Source: Irpex lacteus
Taxonomy: Eukaryota > Basidiomycota > Agaricomycetes > Polyporales > Irpicaceae
Reading direction: 5' to 3'
Assembly (NCBI GenBank): GCA_001986395.2
Contig: MQVO02000015.1
Coordinates: forward strand, 186,001-250,000
Length of the DNA stretch: 64,000 nucleotides
A program made the position numbers and the translations under genes. The notes beneath the pieces were generated by a model, which worked only from the letters and a program-made list of their open reading frames with translations, was not told the DNA's origin and made no database searches. Below, piece after piece: positions 34,501 through 45,537 of this stretch (positions are counted from its first letter, which is position 1; every line of letters begins with the position of its first letter).

Positions 34501-35934
34501 AGTATGCACGAGGAAGAGGGGATGTAGGGTCTGCCATGCCGAATGAAGGATAGGACGTCGAGGAAAATTCGGGTTCGTTATCGTCGTCGCCGAGCTTCTG
34601 AAACTGGTAGAGTTGGCTGAATAAACGCTTGTTAAATACGTGACTAGTGCAGACTTGCGGACAAGACGCACTGATTACCGAACTCTGCGGCGACGAAAAG
34701 GAAACCTGACTTGAGGATGCACAAGCTTGAGGCGATAGGGACAGTGTCGAAGTACTTGATTTTGAGAGCCCGTACATCTTGCTCGTCATGCTCGATAGTG
34801 ACTTTGTAGAGATCACCTTCCTCGCTTTGCAGAAGGAAAAAGAACGCGCCCTAGATACCAAAAATCAAAATCTCGCAGGAGCAGGGTATATTGGCACCAA
34901 CAAACCTTCATTTTGTGCATCACAGCAGCCGTGATTATGAGACCACGGTCGGGGTCTTCCAGTGGGTGCCGTCTTCGGGGAATAGGAACACGGTGCTGAG
35001 GTGCGTCCATGTGTCGATAGATGATATGGTCTTCACAGCAAACTAACACACCAGAGGGCCCGTCATAGCGGTCGGACGACGCCAGCTGACCACCAGGAAC
35101 TTGGACCAACAAATTAGCTCGCGGGTCTGTTGGTTCGCTCCATTTGCGGACGACGTGGTTCAGGCCAAGGTCCAACTCATAGTACGTCAACATCTTGAGA
35201 TGGAAAAACGAAGGAAGTCAGATGAGTGTGTATTAGTCGAGGATTAGCGTCGAAACGGACCTTCTCTGCGTTATTGAACGCCTCGCCCGAGGGATCTTGG
35301 TCCGACTCGGAGTAGTCGACTTCCAATGCAGCAAAGATGGGATTCTCGAATCCAACGTCGAGACCAACGATATGGTGAATAATGGCGTTGTTCTTGTGTG
35401 CTTCCAGTGGTGAGGAGATGGTTAAGTTGGCAGCGGCGTCTCGGTTGAGAATATACACCAGCTTCGCCTTCTCAACAGCAGCAATCATTAGACTTCGACC
35501 TTTTGGGTCCACCGCCAAGTATTGTCCAGGTACAATGCGCCTCGCGCCAGATTTGCCAAACGTCTCTTGATGCACCTTCACGAAGCTGCTTGTTTTGGGG
35601 TCATAGTCCAGGATGACAATGCGACCAGAGTCGGAGCCTACAACGGCGTAGTCTGTGAAGGGTGTACAATGAGTGCAACGTACGCCTCCTCGAGGGCCTG
35701 TAACGCACCTTTTGTCCCTCCAGTCAACCTGAACACCGCAAGCGAGCGTATCGACCCGAACACATCACTGGCAATAACCGTAGAGACCTTTCCCGTCTGT
35801 ACGTCCGGTCGCAAAAGCTCCAGCCGAGTGCCACGAGAAACGATGATTTCCTGCTGCCTGGCTCCCGAGAAATTGCCAACGATTGCCTGGGTAATTGCAG
35901 TTGGCGGCTGGAGCGTCAAGTTATAGAGATGCAT
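31589..35934 (-). CDS. RSE1: Pre-mRNA-splicing factor Rse1 / SF3B subunit 3
   Basis: Rse1/SF3B3 is the large beta-propeller scaffold of the SF3b complex of U2 snRNP, needed for branch-site recognition in the nucleus. Thirteen exons join in frame to exactly 1213 aa, the usual family length: 35934-35709, 35652-35261, 35193-34906, 34850-34672, 34616-34255, 34198-33786, 33718-33477, 33410-33198, 33142-32974, 32918-32799, 32742-32536, 32471-32346 and 32293-31589. Family hallmarks include [20 protein letters not shown] at the start, [71 protein letters not shown] and the C-terminal [20 protein letters not shown] with [17 protein letters not shown]. It is divergent from the BTB gene and upstream of the ferric reductase. 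A decayed inverted copy occupies 1-5735. Confidence 0.97.
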
Positions 35935-36575
35935 CGCAGCTTACACGACCGTGTCCTGACGTTCAAGGGCACCGACGAGAGTATCAACAAAAGCTGGAAG
36001 ACAAAAGAGATGAGAGTAGAAAGTGAGCGACTGAGGAGGTCACCGTTGTTGGAGGGACAGCCAGGCGTCTACCAGCGTACATACGCGCACAAAATATTGG
36101 ACGCGCTGAAGTGTGCTGACTCAGCAAAAGATGTCACATTCAAGCTTGAAGCTTCAAGTTGAAGAACAGAACTTGAATCAGATCCGGCGGGGCTCTCATG
36201 TTTACATCGACCATTGCCAGTGATATCGACATTGGCGGGACGAAGATTGTATCTTGAACTTCTCACAGTCGCTCGTGGTACCTGTGATCAAGTGTTTTTC
36301 CAGTCTTTCATCTATAGCACGGTTGCTCAGGCTCGAAGCGTTGGGCTGGAAGCACTCAGCACAAAATATACTTACTTCTAAAGCGGTATGTATTTACTTT
36401 GTTGCATTGGCGGGCCTCTTTAGTTTCTTGCACTCGGCAGCTGCAGGAAATGGGCAATGACGCTATGCGGCGTGGTTGGACCGACCATGCACGCCACGCC
36501 ATGGCCTTACGCGAACTACAGGTTGAAACCGATGCTCACTTTACTACCTCTTTACTCAATATTAGACCTCACAAA
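35935..36575. other. Divergent intergenic region RSE1 / BTB gene
   Basis: About 640 bp lies between two divergent start codons, so both promoters must be here. At about 36130-36160 it contains cattcaagcttgaagcttca, a palindromic relative of the repeat at 8886 and 63457. An upstream in-frame extension of the BTB frame begins without an ATG and is not used. Confidence 0.5.
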
Positions 36576-37564
36576 ATGGCTCAGGCCTACGTCACTCTGC
36601 ATACAGACAGTAAATATAACCCGTTATTTGCGGACGAAGACGCAGACTTCATCATCCGTGCGGGAAATGGCACCCTATTCCGTGTATGCAAGCTGATTCT
36701 CAAGAAATGCTCAGATGTCTTCAAGGACATGTTGAGGCTACCACAGCCAGCGCAAGGCGACGATAATGCCGCCAAGAACGTCGACGCTCTACCGGTTGTC
36801 GACATTGACGAGGCCGAACGCACATTGGAAATTCTGCTCACCTTGTGCTATCCCGTCGAGCAACCCGAGCTCAACGATATCGGCGAGATAGCGCTGGCTC
36901 TCAGGGAAGCCGTCAAATACGAGATGGACGTAATCGCGACGATCTTACGCAAGCGTTGGCCAGTTGTAGCAGCCACAGAGCCATTACGCGCCTTTGCAAT
37001 TGCCTGTATCTGTCATCTACGCGACGAGGCATGCATCGCAGCAAAGCTCTCCCTACAAGAGCCCATATGGCCTCTGGAACCTCCACTTCCCGCAGAGTTC
37101 AGAGACATATCTGCCGAAACACTCCTCCGCCTTCAGTCGTACCACAGAAAGTGCGCCACGGCCGCCGTCAAATGTGCATCGGACACGGCTTGGTGCGATA
37201 CCATTTTTTCCTCGACGATGTGTAAGCATTGTCAGGGGAACGGCTGGACTACCCTCCTCGGTACTAGGAGACTACATTGGAGCGATTGGTATAAGGGATA
37301 CACGAGGCGGGCGGCAAAGGCGCTGCTCTTGCAGCCTTCGAGCCTCGTCGTCCTGGAGGATGGGCTTGTGTATCAACCGATGAACCCATTGCAATGCAGT
37401 GGGATGACGGTGCATGAGTTTGAGGCTTTACAACAGACTGTGAAGGCCTTTAGTAAGGGTATCGAGGACGTCATCGAAGACGTGAGTCGCTAACTTGCTT
37501 CATGGCACGGGCTTCCTCTAACATGCCTGAATGTCTTCAGGTGCAACTGGATCTGGATATATAG
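36576..37564 (+). CDS. BTB/POZ domain protein
   Basis: Exons 36576-37481 and 37541-37564 (intron 59 nt, tiny last exon VQLDLDI) give 309 aa. The N-terminal BTB/POZ fold is seen in DADFIIRAGNGTLFRVCKLI with LKKCSDVFKDML, then VVDIDEAERTLEILLTLCYP and an ALREAVKYEMD helix. This layout is typical of the expanded mushroom BTB family. A Cys/His-containing segment CKHCQGNGW around residue 220 could bind a metal. BTB domains mediate dimerisation and often recruit substrates to Cullin-3 ligases; the partner here is unknown. The ATG at 36576 is preferred because the BTB core begins about 20 residues later. Confidence 0.85.
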
Positions 37565-37875
37565 AAGCCTCGGTACCTCTGAAAACGCGATGCATAACCT
37601 GACAAGACGTGGTGGACTGTGGAAGAAGATGAACTGATCTGTGCTGTACTTATAGGATGCTCAAAATCTGGTGATGAGAATGTCTCCGAGTATGTAATTG
37701 CTGCCATGTACTCAAGTAATGTGACATAGATTTTTGCATGCTAGAGCTCTGAGCCTGACATCTAGAGCGTGTCTTTCCGTATCTATTGAGGTAAGGAAAG
37801 GGTTCTTACTCACAATATTCGAGCGAATGCCGGATTATACACCAATATGATGGCCCGGGTACACACCGAATCCCT
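37565..37875. other. Convergent 3' intergenic region
   Basis: About 310 bp between the stop codons of the BTB gene and acetoacetyl-CoA synthetase, which are transcribed toward each other. It must hold both polyadenylation regions; nothing else is seen. Confidence 0.5.
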
Positions 37876-40664
37876 CTACAACTTTGACCTCGGCTCCTTG
37901 AGTAACTCTTCCAGGTGTCGGAACTTGTAATACAACTTGAGAGAGTCTGGATTCGCCACTGTGCCACTCGGCTTGAGGTTGGAGCCGGACACGATCTGCT
38001 TGACCGCAATCTCTATCCTCTTATTATTGACGGTATACTGCAGCCATATTCAGTGATCACCTTCTTCTGAACTCTAAAGAGCAGTAAACTATACATACCG
38101 GTATGTCTTCGATCTCAAATATATAGCTAGGCACATGTCGCGCACTGAGTGCCTGGCGAATCGCAGATTTCACCCGCTGTACCAGATCATCTGTGAACTT
38201 GACACCGGGACGCATCTTGCAGAAGAGCAGGACGCGTTCGTCCTTGTCTTCTGGCCGTCTCTGGCCCACGCATAGTGTGTCATCGAACTCTTCGCGGAAT
38301 TGATCGAGCACAGCGTATATCTCTGCAGAGCCGAAACGAACTCCACTGGGGTTAAGGACGCCGTCGCTGTAGTGAGATGAGTATCTCGAAGAATTGGTGT
38401 GAACTAGAAGAGGACACACCTGCGTCCTAGAATCATGAAACCCTTCGTCTTAGGATTCTTGACGATGAAGTCTCCTTGTCGCCAGACACCTAGCAGCAAC
38501 GGTAAATACGTACGTTGTCTCATTTAATCGGTGTTCAAATTGCGTACCTGGCCACATGTCGAAATATGCCTTCTTATACTTCTCGTTGTTCTTGTCGCCC
38601 CAGAAGAATACAGGCATACTTGGGTGCGGTCGTACACAGACCAATTCACCCGGCGTACCGGTCTCCTCAACTTTCTTGCCATGGAGGTCCCAAATCTCGA
38701 CGGCCATGCCGAGAGCTTTCCCTTGCAATTCTTTTTGACGAGGTAAGCTTCGAGATGATCTGCGTCAAAATAAGACTGGACTACTTGCCGCCAGAATATG
38801 TAGGGAGCGAAGGGCACGCGGAGCAGACTGTTATGAAATGCTGAATCAACTCGGGTTTAGCGGATGGAAGAAATATCGCTCACATCCCGCGCAAATGTCA
38901 GTCCCACCGGAAACTGACGTGAGGTGGATGTCGCCAAACGCCTGCTGCGCCCATTCGAATACCTGGTTGGTTAGGGGGGCACCGGTGGACATAATGGTGC
39001 GCAGCGAGTCAAACGGGGCGAGTTTATCTACAGTAGGACGTCCATTGATATGTTTAAATTTGTGGTCTTACTGATTAGCGAGCGACTTACGAGGATCAAT
39101 TCCTTGAGCTTGGATTTCAGCGAGAAAACGAGGGCCGGTGCCAAATATAGTCGTTCTAGACGGGCGTGAGCTATACCTAGCGGAATTCAACATGACACGA
39201 ACCCTTGATCGTTAACAAACTTCAAGAACTCGGTAAGAGAAGGATGGAAAGGAGACCCGTCGTATGCGATGAGCCGTGCTCCTTGAGATAGTCCTGGTAT
39301 AATCGAGTTCCACATCATCCAACCGGGCTGTGGAATAACCGCATTCGTCACTAAATTATAAACATGGAGTAGTGGATCCAACTTACTGTCGTGTACTGAA
39401 AGTACGTATCATCTGGCCCGATATCGTATGACAGAACATGCTCCTTCATGCCATTGAGGATCAGACCCTGATGCGTACAAATGATTAGCACACGCTGCGT
39501 AAAGAGTTAATGATAGACTTACCCCGACAGAGTGAACAATGCATTTAGGCACGCCTGTCGTGCCTGAAGAATACAAGATGAAGAATGGATGGTTGAACGG
39601 AACCTGCTCGAATGTGAGAGGCCGACTGTCCCCACGTGCGAGGAATTGTCTGAGAGTGTAACTGCAAATACTTCAACATCGGCAAGGAACTGTATCACGA
39701 TGGCATGCACTCACCAGTTTGGAATGCCTGCAGGGACGTGTGCTTCTTGCCCGGTCTTTGCACTTGGTAGAAGAATGACACGTTCGAGACCGTGACTTTG
39801 CAGATCCTTCACAACTGTGATCACTTTAGGTAGCAAATTGATGGTCTTCGTCGCGTAGACAACCTCTGTTTCGGCGAAGACGAGTTTAGGTTTGACTTGT
39901 CTATACCTATCAAGAACGCCCTATCCATTGGTGTCAGCCTTGATATTGAACTCCTTAGACAACTCTACTGACCTGTGCACCCATGTCGGTCGCAGTGCTA
40001 GAGAACAATGCCCCAATACTTGCGGATGCCAATGCAATGACGATAGCGTCGATGTGGTTGGTTATGACAGCTACGTGCTTCAGTTAGAGATCGCTACACG
40101 TAAGTGTTTTATGGTTGAAGTTACCTGCGACTCTGTCCCCTTTTTGCAGGCCATGCACACGCATCGCAGCCGCCGTTTCCCTGACCAGTTCTCGCAGCTG
40201 GCGAAAGGTTACATGTTTAACCTTTCCTGTCTCGCGAGCACCTGTGATGGCAATGGAATCGCCGTTATGACGTAGAACGTTCTCTGCATAGTTCAAGCGA
40301 GCACCCGGAAACCATTCCGGCACCTCTTCCAGCTTGCCGGGAATGAGTATCTGCAATACTCGTTAGCAATGTTTCCTGTCCACGGTAAAGTCTCTCACCT
40401 TCTCTGGAGGTACGGAGTAAATGATGCCCAAATACTCCCATAAGTCTTTCCAGAAAGTATAATCGGTTACTGAGTATCTATGTAGATCATGATAATCCTC
40501 TGAGATGACGGAGGTAAGTGGCAGGGACAATTTGATACTTTCCCATACGTACTGAGGTTCAAACCATGCTTGCGGTTGATGATCTTGCGGAAGCCTTCCA
40601 CACGAGTTCTCGCCGGATCCTTCGGTGCCCAAATCAAACGCGACTGTGCAAACTGAGCCTCCAT
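37876..40664 (-). CDS. Acetoacetyl-CoA synthetase
   Basis: The enzyme joins acetoacetate to CoA with ATP, in the cytosol, feeding sterol and lipid synthesis or ketone-body use. It is a many-exon gene. The start [20 protein letters not shown] is followed by a first intron that joins HGLNL to [20 protein letters not shown]. Later come [19 protein letters not shown], the AMP-binding motif [79 protein letters not shown] and the C-terminal [18 protein letters not shown] and [10 protein letters not shown]. These match the acetoacetate-CoA ligase family rather than acetyl-CoA synthetase. One intron (38731-38788) uses a GC donor. The stop is at 37876-37878. It is divergent from SEY1. Confidence 0.93.
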
Positions 40665-41508
40665 TGAAATGACGCAGATTGTCAGATAAAAGTCAAGAAG
40701 ACCAAGGACAGAGAGGGCGTGGAAGCGTGATCCAGCTCCTATTCAACTGTGCTCTATACTTATATCGTGGCGCCTCAAGAAGTCAATAACACGGGGACGG
40801 TTCCTGGGTACGCCCGGGAAGCGGTGGGATAGTGACATGCTAATCAGCCTAGCAAGACGGAATATGAACGGATGTCAGGAAACTAGGTTGACAGTGTCTT
40901 GAAATCGAAGGAAACGATGCTATAGGCTGTGAGAGCAATCGAATTTGAGCATGGGTGGGGTCACAAGGTCAGATCGTCAGGGTATCGGCCAGTAGTGTCG
41001 TTCCTGACGGGTCAGCCAAACAATGAACTGAGTAGGATGAGAGGCCATGGTCTCATACTGAGCTACAGCGTCGGTCATAGATTTAGGGAACATTGAGCAA
41101 ATCCAGCTATAGTGATAATCAATGTAATGAGTACCGCCAAACCGGAGTTTTTGAGAACACTGCTCACATGCGCTCATACTTGGTTTATCGCTTGTGCATT
41201 CCATCCTCGCAAAAAGAAGCTATCAAAAATTGCCAGTCATTTTACGCAATCAAGCCTGTTATTTCCTCGCGGATTGAGCATGGTGGCTGCGAGGAGGAAG
41301 GAGCAGTGTCGCGAACCGAGCACCGCCAGCTGTAACAGCGCCGATCAACTGATGTCAATTACCCAGAAAGGGCATATCCACGTGGGTTTGCTACGTGCAG
41401 ACCAGTTGCGGGTGGTGTGCCTATATCCTCGACCACCTACAGTCTTCAGTACTTCAGCTTGAATTTACCCCATACGCTCTTTTCAACACAACCACCACCT
41501 CGCTCAGC
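40665..41508. promoter_or_regulatory. Divergent promoter region, acetoacetyl-CoA synthetase / SEY1
   Basis: About 840 bp separates two divergent start codons, so both promoters lie here. A tatacttatatcg stretch near 40755 is a candidate TATA region for the minus-strand gene. No further gene is supported; the plus-strand open frames near 41100-41400 lack family resemblance. Confidence 0.5.
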
Positions 41509-43363
41509 ATGGCAGAATCTTGTTAGTGTGGGATTATCGCCCTCGGGAAAGCATGCTAACCCATAACAGCTACGAACGGTCATATCCCCAACGGTCTCGG
41601 AAATGGAAGTGCAAAGCTCGACAGCAACTCGGAGCGAGTACAGATAATCAACGACGCTAAGGAATGGACGTATGTACTTTATCGACCTCATGCTCGGCGA
41701 GTTCCTCACTTCGACCCACAGGCAGGAACTGACACCTCAAATATCGCGTTGGGGTCTGCAAGACGCCGGCTTCGACTATGATATCGTCGCAGTATTTGGC
41801 TCTCAATCTACAGGGAAAAGTAGGCCTTAATGTATCTCTAGATATGAAGAGGTTCTAACGACGATATGTTAGGCACGCTACTGAACCGGCTATTCGGCAC
41901 CAACTTCGATGTCATGGACGAAACGCAACGACAGCAAACTACGAAGGGTGCGTACACGTAGCGGGGGTGCATAGCAGACATCTCCTAACGGCTTGCATAG
42001 GGATATGGATGTGTCGCGGGAAAGAAATGAACGTAATGGTTATGGACGTTGAGGGTACGGACGGACGGGAACGAGGCGAGGACCAGGTAACGTTGCACGC
42101 ACGTTCAGTCATACAGTCCAGGGAACTGACATAGTACACAGGACTTTGAGCGTAAATCAGCGCTGTTCTCCCTCGCATCATCAGAAGTTCTCATCGTCAA
42201 CCTATGGGAGCACCAAGTCGGTCTGTACCAAGGCGCGAACATGGGGCTGCTCAAGACAGTGTTCGAAGTGAACTTGGGCCTCTTCGGGAAGAAGACTGCG
42301 GATGGGTGAGTATTCTAGAGCTCTTCAACGGTTGACTCATATTGAACATGTTCCAGACGAAACCCGCGAACGCTGCTCCTCTTCGTCATCCGTGATCACA
42401 TTGGAACAACACCCTTGGCAAACCTAGAGGCCACCCTGACCGCAGACATGCAGAAAATCTGGGAGTCGCTGTCAAAGCCCGAAGAACTCAAGGACAGGAA
42501 ACTTTCCGACTACTTTGACCTCTCATTCTCGGCACTTCCTCATAAGGTCCTGGCAGCAGACAAGTTCGAACAGTCGGTAGTTGACCTACGGAAGCGTTTC
42601 GTTGACAAGTCGCGCGATGACTATGTCTTCAAGCCTGCGTACCACAAGCGTATCCCTGCCGACGGTGTCGCCTTCTACATGGAGGGAGTTTGGGTACGCC
42701 CCATTCCGTTTCATTCTCGCGTGCCGGTCTCATTTCATTTCAATGTGTGTGCTTCTACAGGAACAAGTCCAAACAAACAAGGACTTAGATCTCCCCACAC
42801 AGCAGGAGCTCCTTGCCCAATTCCGTTGCGATGAAATTTCAGCAGGCGCACTTGCAGAGTTCAACGAGCAAGCTAAACCCCAAAGGAGACCCATTGAGGC
42901 CGGAAAGGTCGTTGAAAACCTCGGTTCGATGATGCGCTCATGGCGAACCGGTGCCTTAGGTAAAGCTTTCTTTGTCTCATTTCCTACGTGAATGACGATA
43001 TTGACGGTTTGTCCTCTCAGCTCGATACGACACGAATGCGTCGCGGTATCACCAAGGCGTGTACAAGCGCAAACGCACAGATCTCATCGCAGTACTCGAC
43101 TCCACCCTTTCCCCACTCTTCCTCGGACAGATCAAGAACCTGCACAAGTTGTCGTTGAGCTCGTTCAAGCAAGAGATGCTGGAAGGTCTGCGCGGTGAGG
43201 GGTACAACTTTGCCGAGATCGTGAACGTCGCACGCCAGAAGTGGGAAGCGGCGTTCCTCGATGGTGCCAAGGAGGCACTTATTGAGGATACGGATTGGAC
43301 TTATGAAGACGAGTTTGGGCTGTTGAAGGATGAGCTGAAGAGTGTGGCTGATCAGTGCAGGAA

Positions 43364-43399
<36 letters not shown>

Positions 43400-44677
43400 A
43401 TGCGGCCCGTGTCTTATGCATTTGTATCAAGTTACTGATATGGAAATCACTCTGCATAGCGAAACTTCAAGCGACAGATCTCCGAGCCCGTGGAGTTGCA
43501 TCTCAACCGACCTTCGCTGAAGATGTGGGACAGCATCCTCAAGAGCTTCCGCGAACTGATCGACAAGGCCGAATCGTCGTACCTGACGAAAGCTCAGAGT
43601 GTGTAGTACCCACAAACACGGCTGGATAGAAAGAGTGACACTGACATGGCATCTGCTAGGCTTCAATTGCACAGAAGAAGAGAACACCACTGCACTGACT
43701 ACTCTGCGCAAGCGTGCGTGGCTGGCCCTACGTGCCAAGATTGACGAGCAGACTGCCGACCAGTCGTTCCTGGCCAAGCTCCGGACGCACTTTGAGGAGC
43801 GGTTCCGTTACGATGAAAAAGGCGTGCCTAGGGTGTGGACCCCTGAAGACGATATCGACGGGGCGTTCAAAAAGGCAAAGGACGAGGTACGTTATTATGT
43901 TAGCGTTTCATTTATGAGCACGAGAAACCTAACACCGGGATACGTAACAGACCATAGAGTTAATCCCGCTGTACTCCAAGATCACGCCCACCGACCCAAG
44001 CCTGGCATACACCCTCCCCTCCGAGACCTCCGACTCCCTCACGGCCGACGCCGACGAGTTCGACTTCCCCTCGACGCTCGTGGTGTTCTCCGAGACCAAG
44101 GCCGTGGAGCTGACGAGCCGGTTCCGAAAGGACGCGGACGCGTTCTACGTGGAGGCGAAGCGCAGCACTGTGTCGAGCGTCGCGCAGATTCCGGTGTGGA
44201 TGTACGGCGTGTTGGTCGTGTTGGGCTGGAACGAGGCGATGGCCGTGCTGTTCAACCCGCTGTACTTTACGCTGTTGCTACTTGCTGGCGCCTCTGCGTG
44301 AGTTGACTTCTCTTATTCCTGAAATCCGGAACCTTTGGTAATTCTTATACTGATATCATGGAATTATAGATTCGTGGTCATCCAACTGGGCATGGTGGGA
44401 CCTTTGTTCGCGGTTACGAGGACCGTCGGTGGTGAGGTGAGTTTGGGATTTACGGATATCAGGTTGTGTGGGGTAGCGTTTACTGATCTCATCTGTTTAG
44501 CTCCATCGTCAGGTGAACAACCGGTTGAGAGAGCACTTCTCTCAGCCTGTGCTGGAGCAGCCCGTGCGGGGTGCGCCCATCTCGAGCAGCAGTGGTAGCA
44601 ATAGGACGCTCGAGGAAGAGTTCACGGAGCTCCCGAGGCCTTCGCGGTCGAGTTCGAGGGACTTCAAGACGCTGTAA
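41509..44677 (+). CDS. SEY1: Sey1/RHD3 dynamin-like GTPase, ER membrane fusion
   Basis: Sey1 tethers and fuses endoplasmic reticulum tubules using GTP, the fungal counterpart of atlastin. Fourteen exons join in frame to 801 aa: 41509-41521, 41570-41669, 41722-41819, 41873-41947, 42001-42086, 42142-42305, 42357-42693, 42761-42959, 43021-43397, 43460-43598, 43660-43886, 43951-44297, 44370-44436 and 44501-44677. The GTPase domain shows the P-loop GSQSTGKST (about 64-72), switch sequence QQTTKGIWM, the G3 region [18 protein letters not shown] and the G4-like [12 protein letters not shown] long helical middle follows. Near the C-terminus two hydrophobic segments ([35 protein letters not shown]) form the ER hairpin, with a polar tail. 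Length and order fit the family. Confidence 0.96.
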
Positions 44678-45537
44678 GGGGCTGGCGGTGTTACAGTATG
44701 GTGGATGCACGATGTTTGGTTCATTTCGCTCTTTCTCGCTTTGACTGTTTTTGGTTTCTCTTTGTTAATATACGGATAGCTATTATACCACACCAGCGTG
44801 TTGCATGGAAAATAACATTAATTATTCAATGCCGTTGGCTACATCAAGGGTAACCGGTGCGGGGTGTTATGAGCTCGGCTGCCTTATGGATTGAGCTTCC
44901 CAAAATATGAGGCGGGAACTCGGGGCTCCGGTTTAGCTCGGTTCAGCTCTTCGTACTGCAGCAGTTTTACATAATGCACGGCCAAAGAAACAGGCTGTGC
45001 TCTACTGGATGCCTTTATGAATGAAATGTATCCTCACGCACTTGCGTCTCTGCTGAATTTATGTAAAGATGCACCCGTATGGTAAAGGGGAAGCATGTAT
45101 TTCGAACTTTGAGGATAATGGGATAAACAGAGTTCAAGTAAGATAGCTATCCGAGATACCCTGGCCACAACTTGAGCACTGTCGTCATTGGCGGCTAAAG
45201 GTTCGGTAAAGGCCATTAGACGCAAGGCACAGCTACGTCATTGAATCTTGATGCGCCCGATTACTGAACAAGGACATGGCGGGGGTGCGTCGGGCACTCT
45301 TTGCCCCACACCTCGCTGTGGTTCTCGTCGTCCTCGCTGTCTTTGTACCGTGCGGGGTCGCTGCGGGCAGGCTCAAGGTTGATGGCCGCAGTGCGCTGAG
45401 AGACGCCTGGGAGTTGGTGATTGCGTCTCCACCGGGAATCCACTCCAGCGCGCGCAGGTTTACGAGAGCGTTTCGACAGTTCTGGCATTGCAATTTGCGT
45501 GGTGCCCCACAGTCCCTGCCTCGAGTGCCACCCGGCC
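44678..45537. other. Intergenic between SEY1 and the HSP20-domain gene
   Basis: The left half is AT-rich and holds the SEY1 3' region. In the right half, overlapping open frames on both strands (45233-45656 minus, 45276-45671 plus) reflect GC-rich composition; the plus one begins with a signal-peptide-like stretch but runs into the leader of the next gene. I do not call either. Confidence 0.4.
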
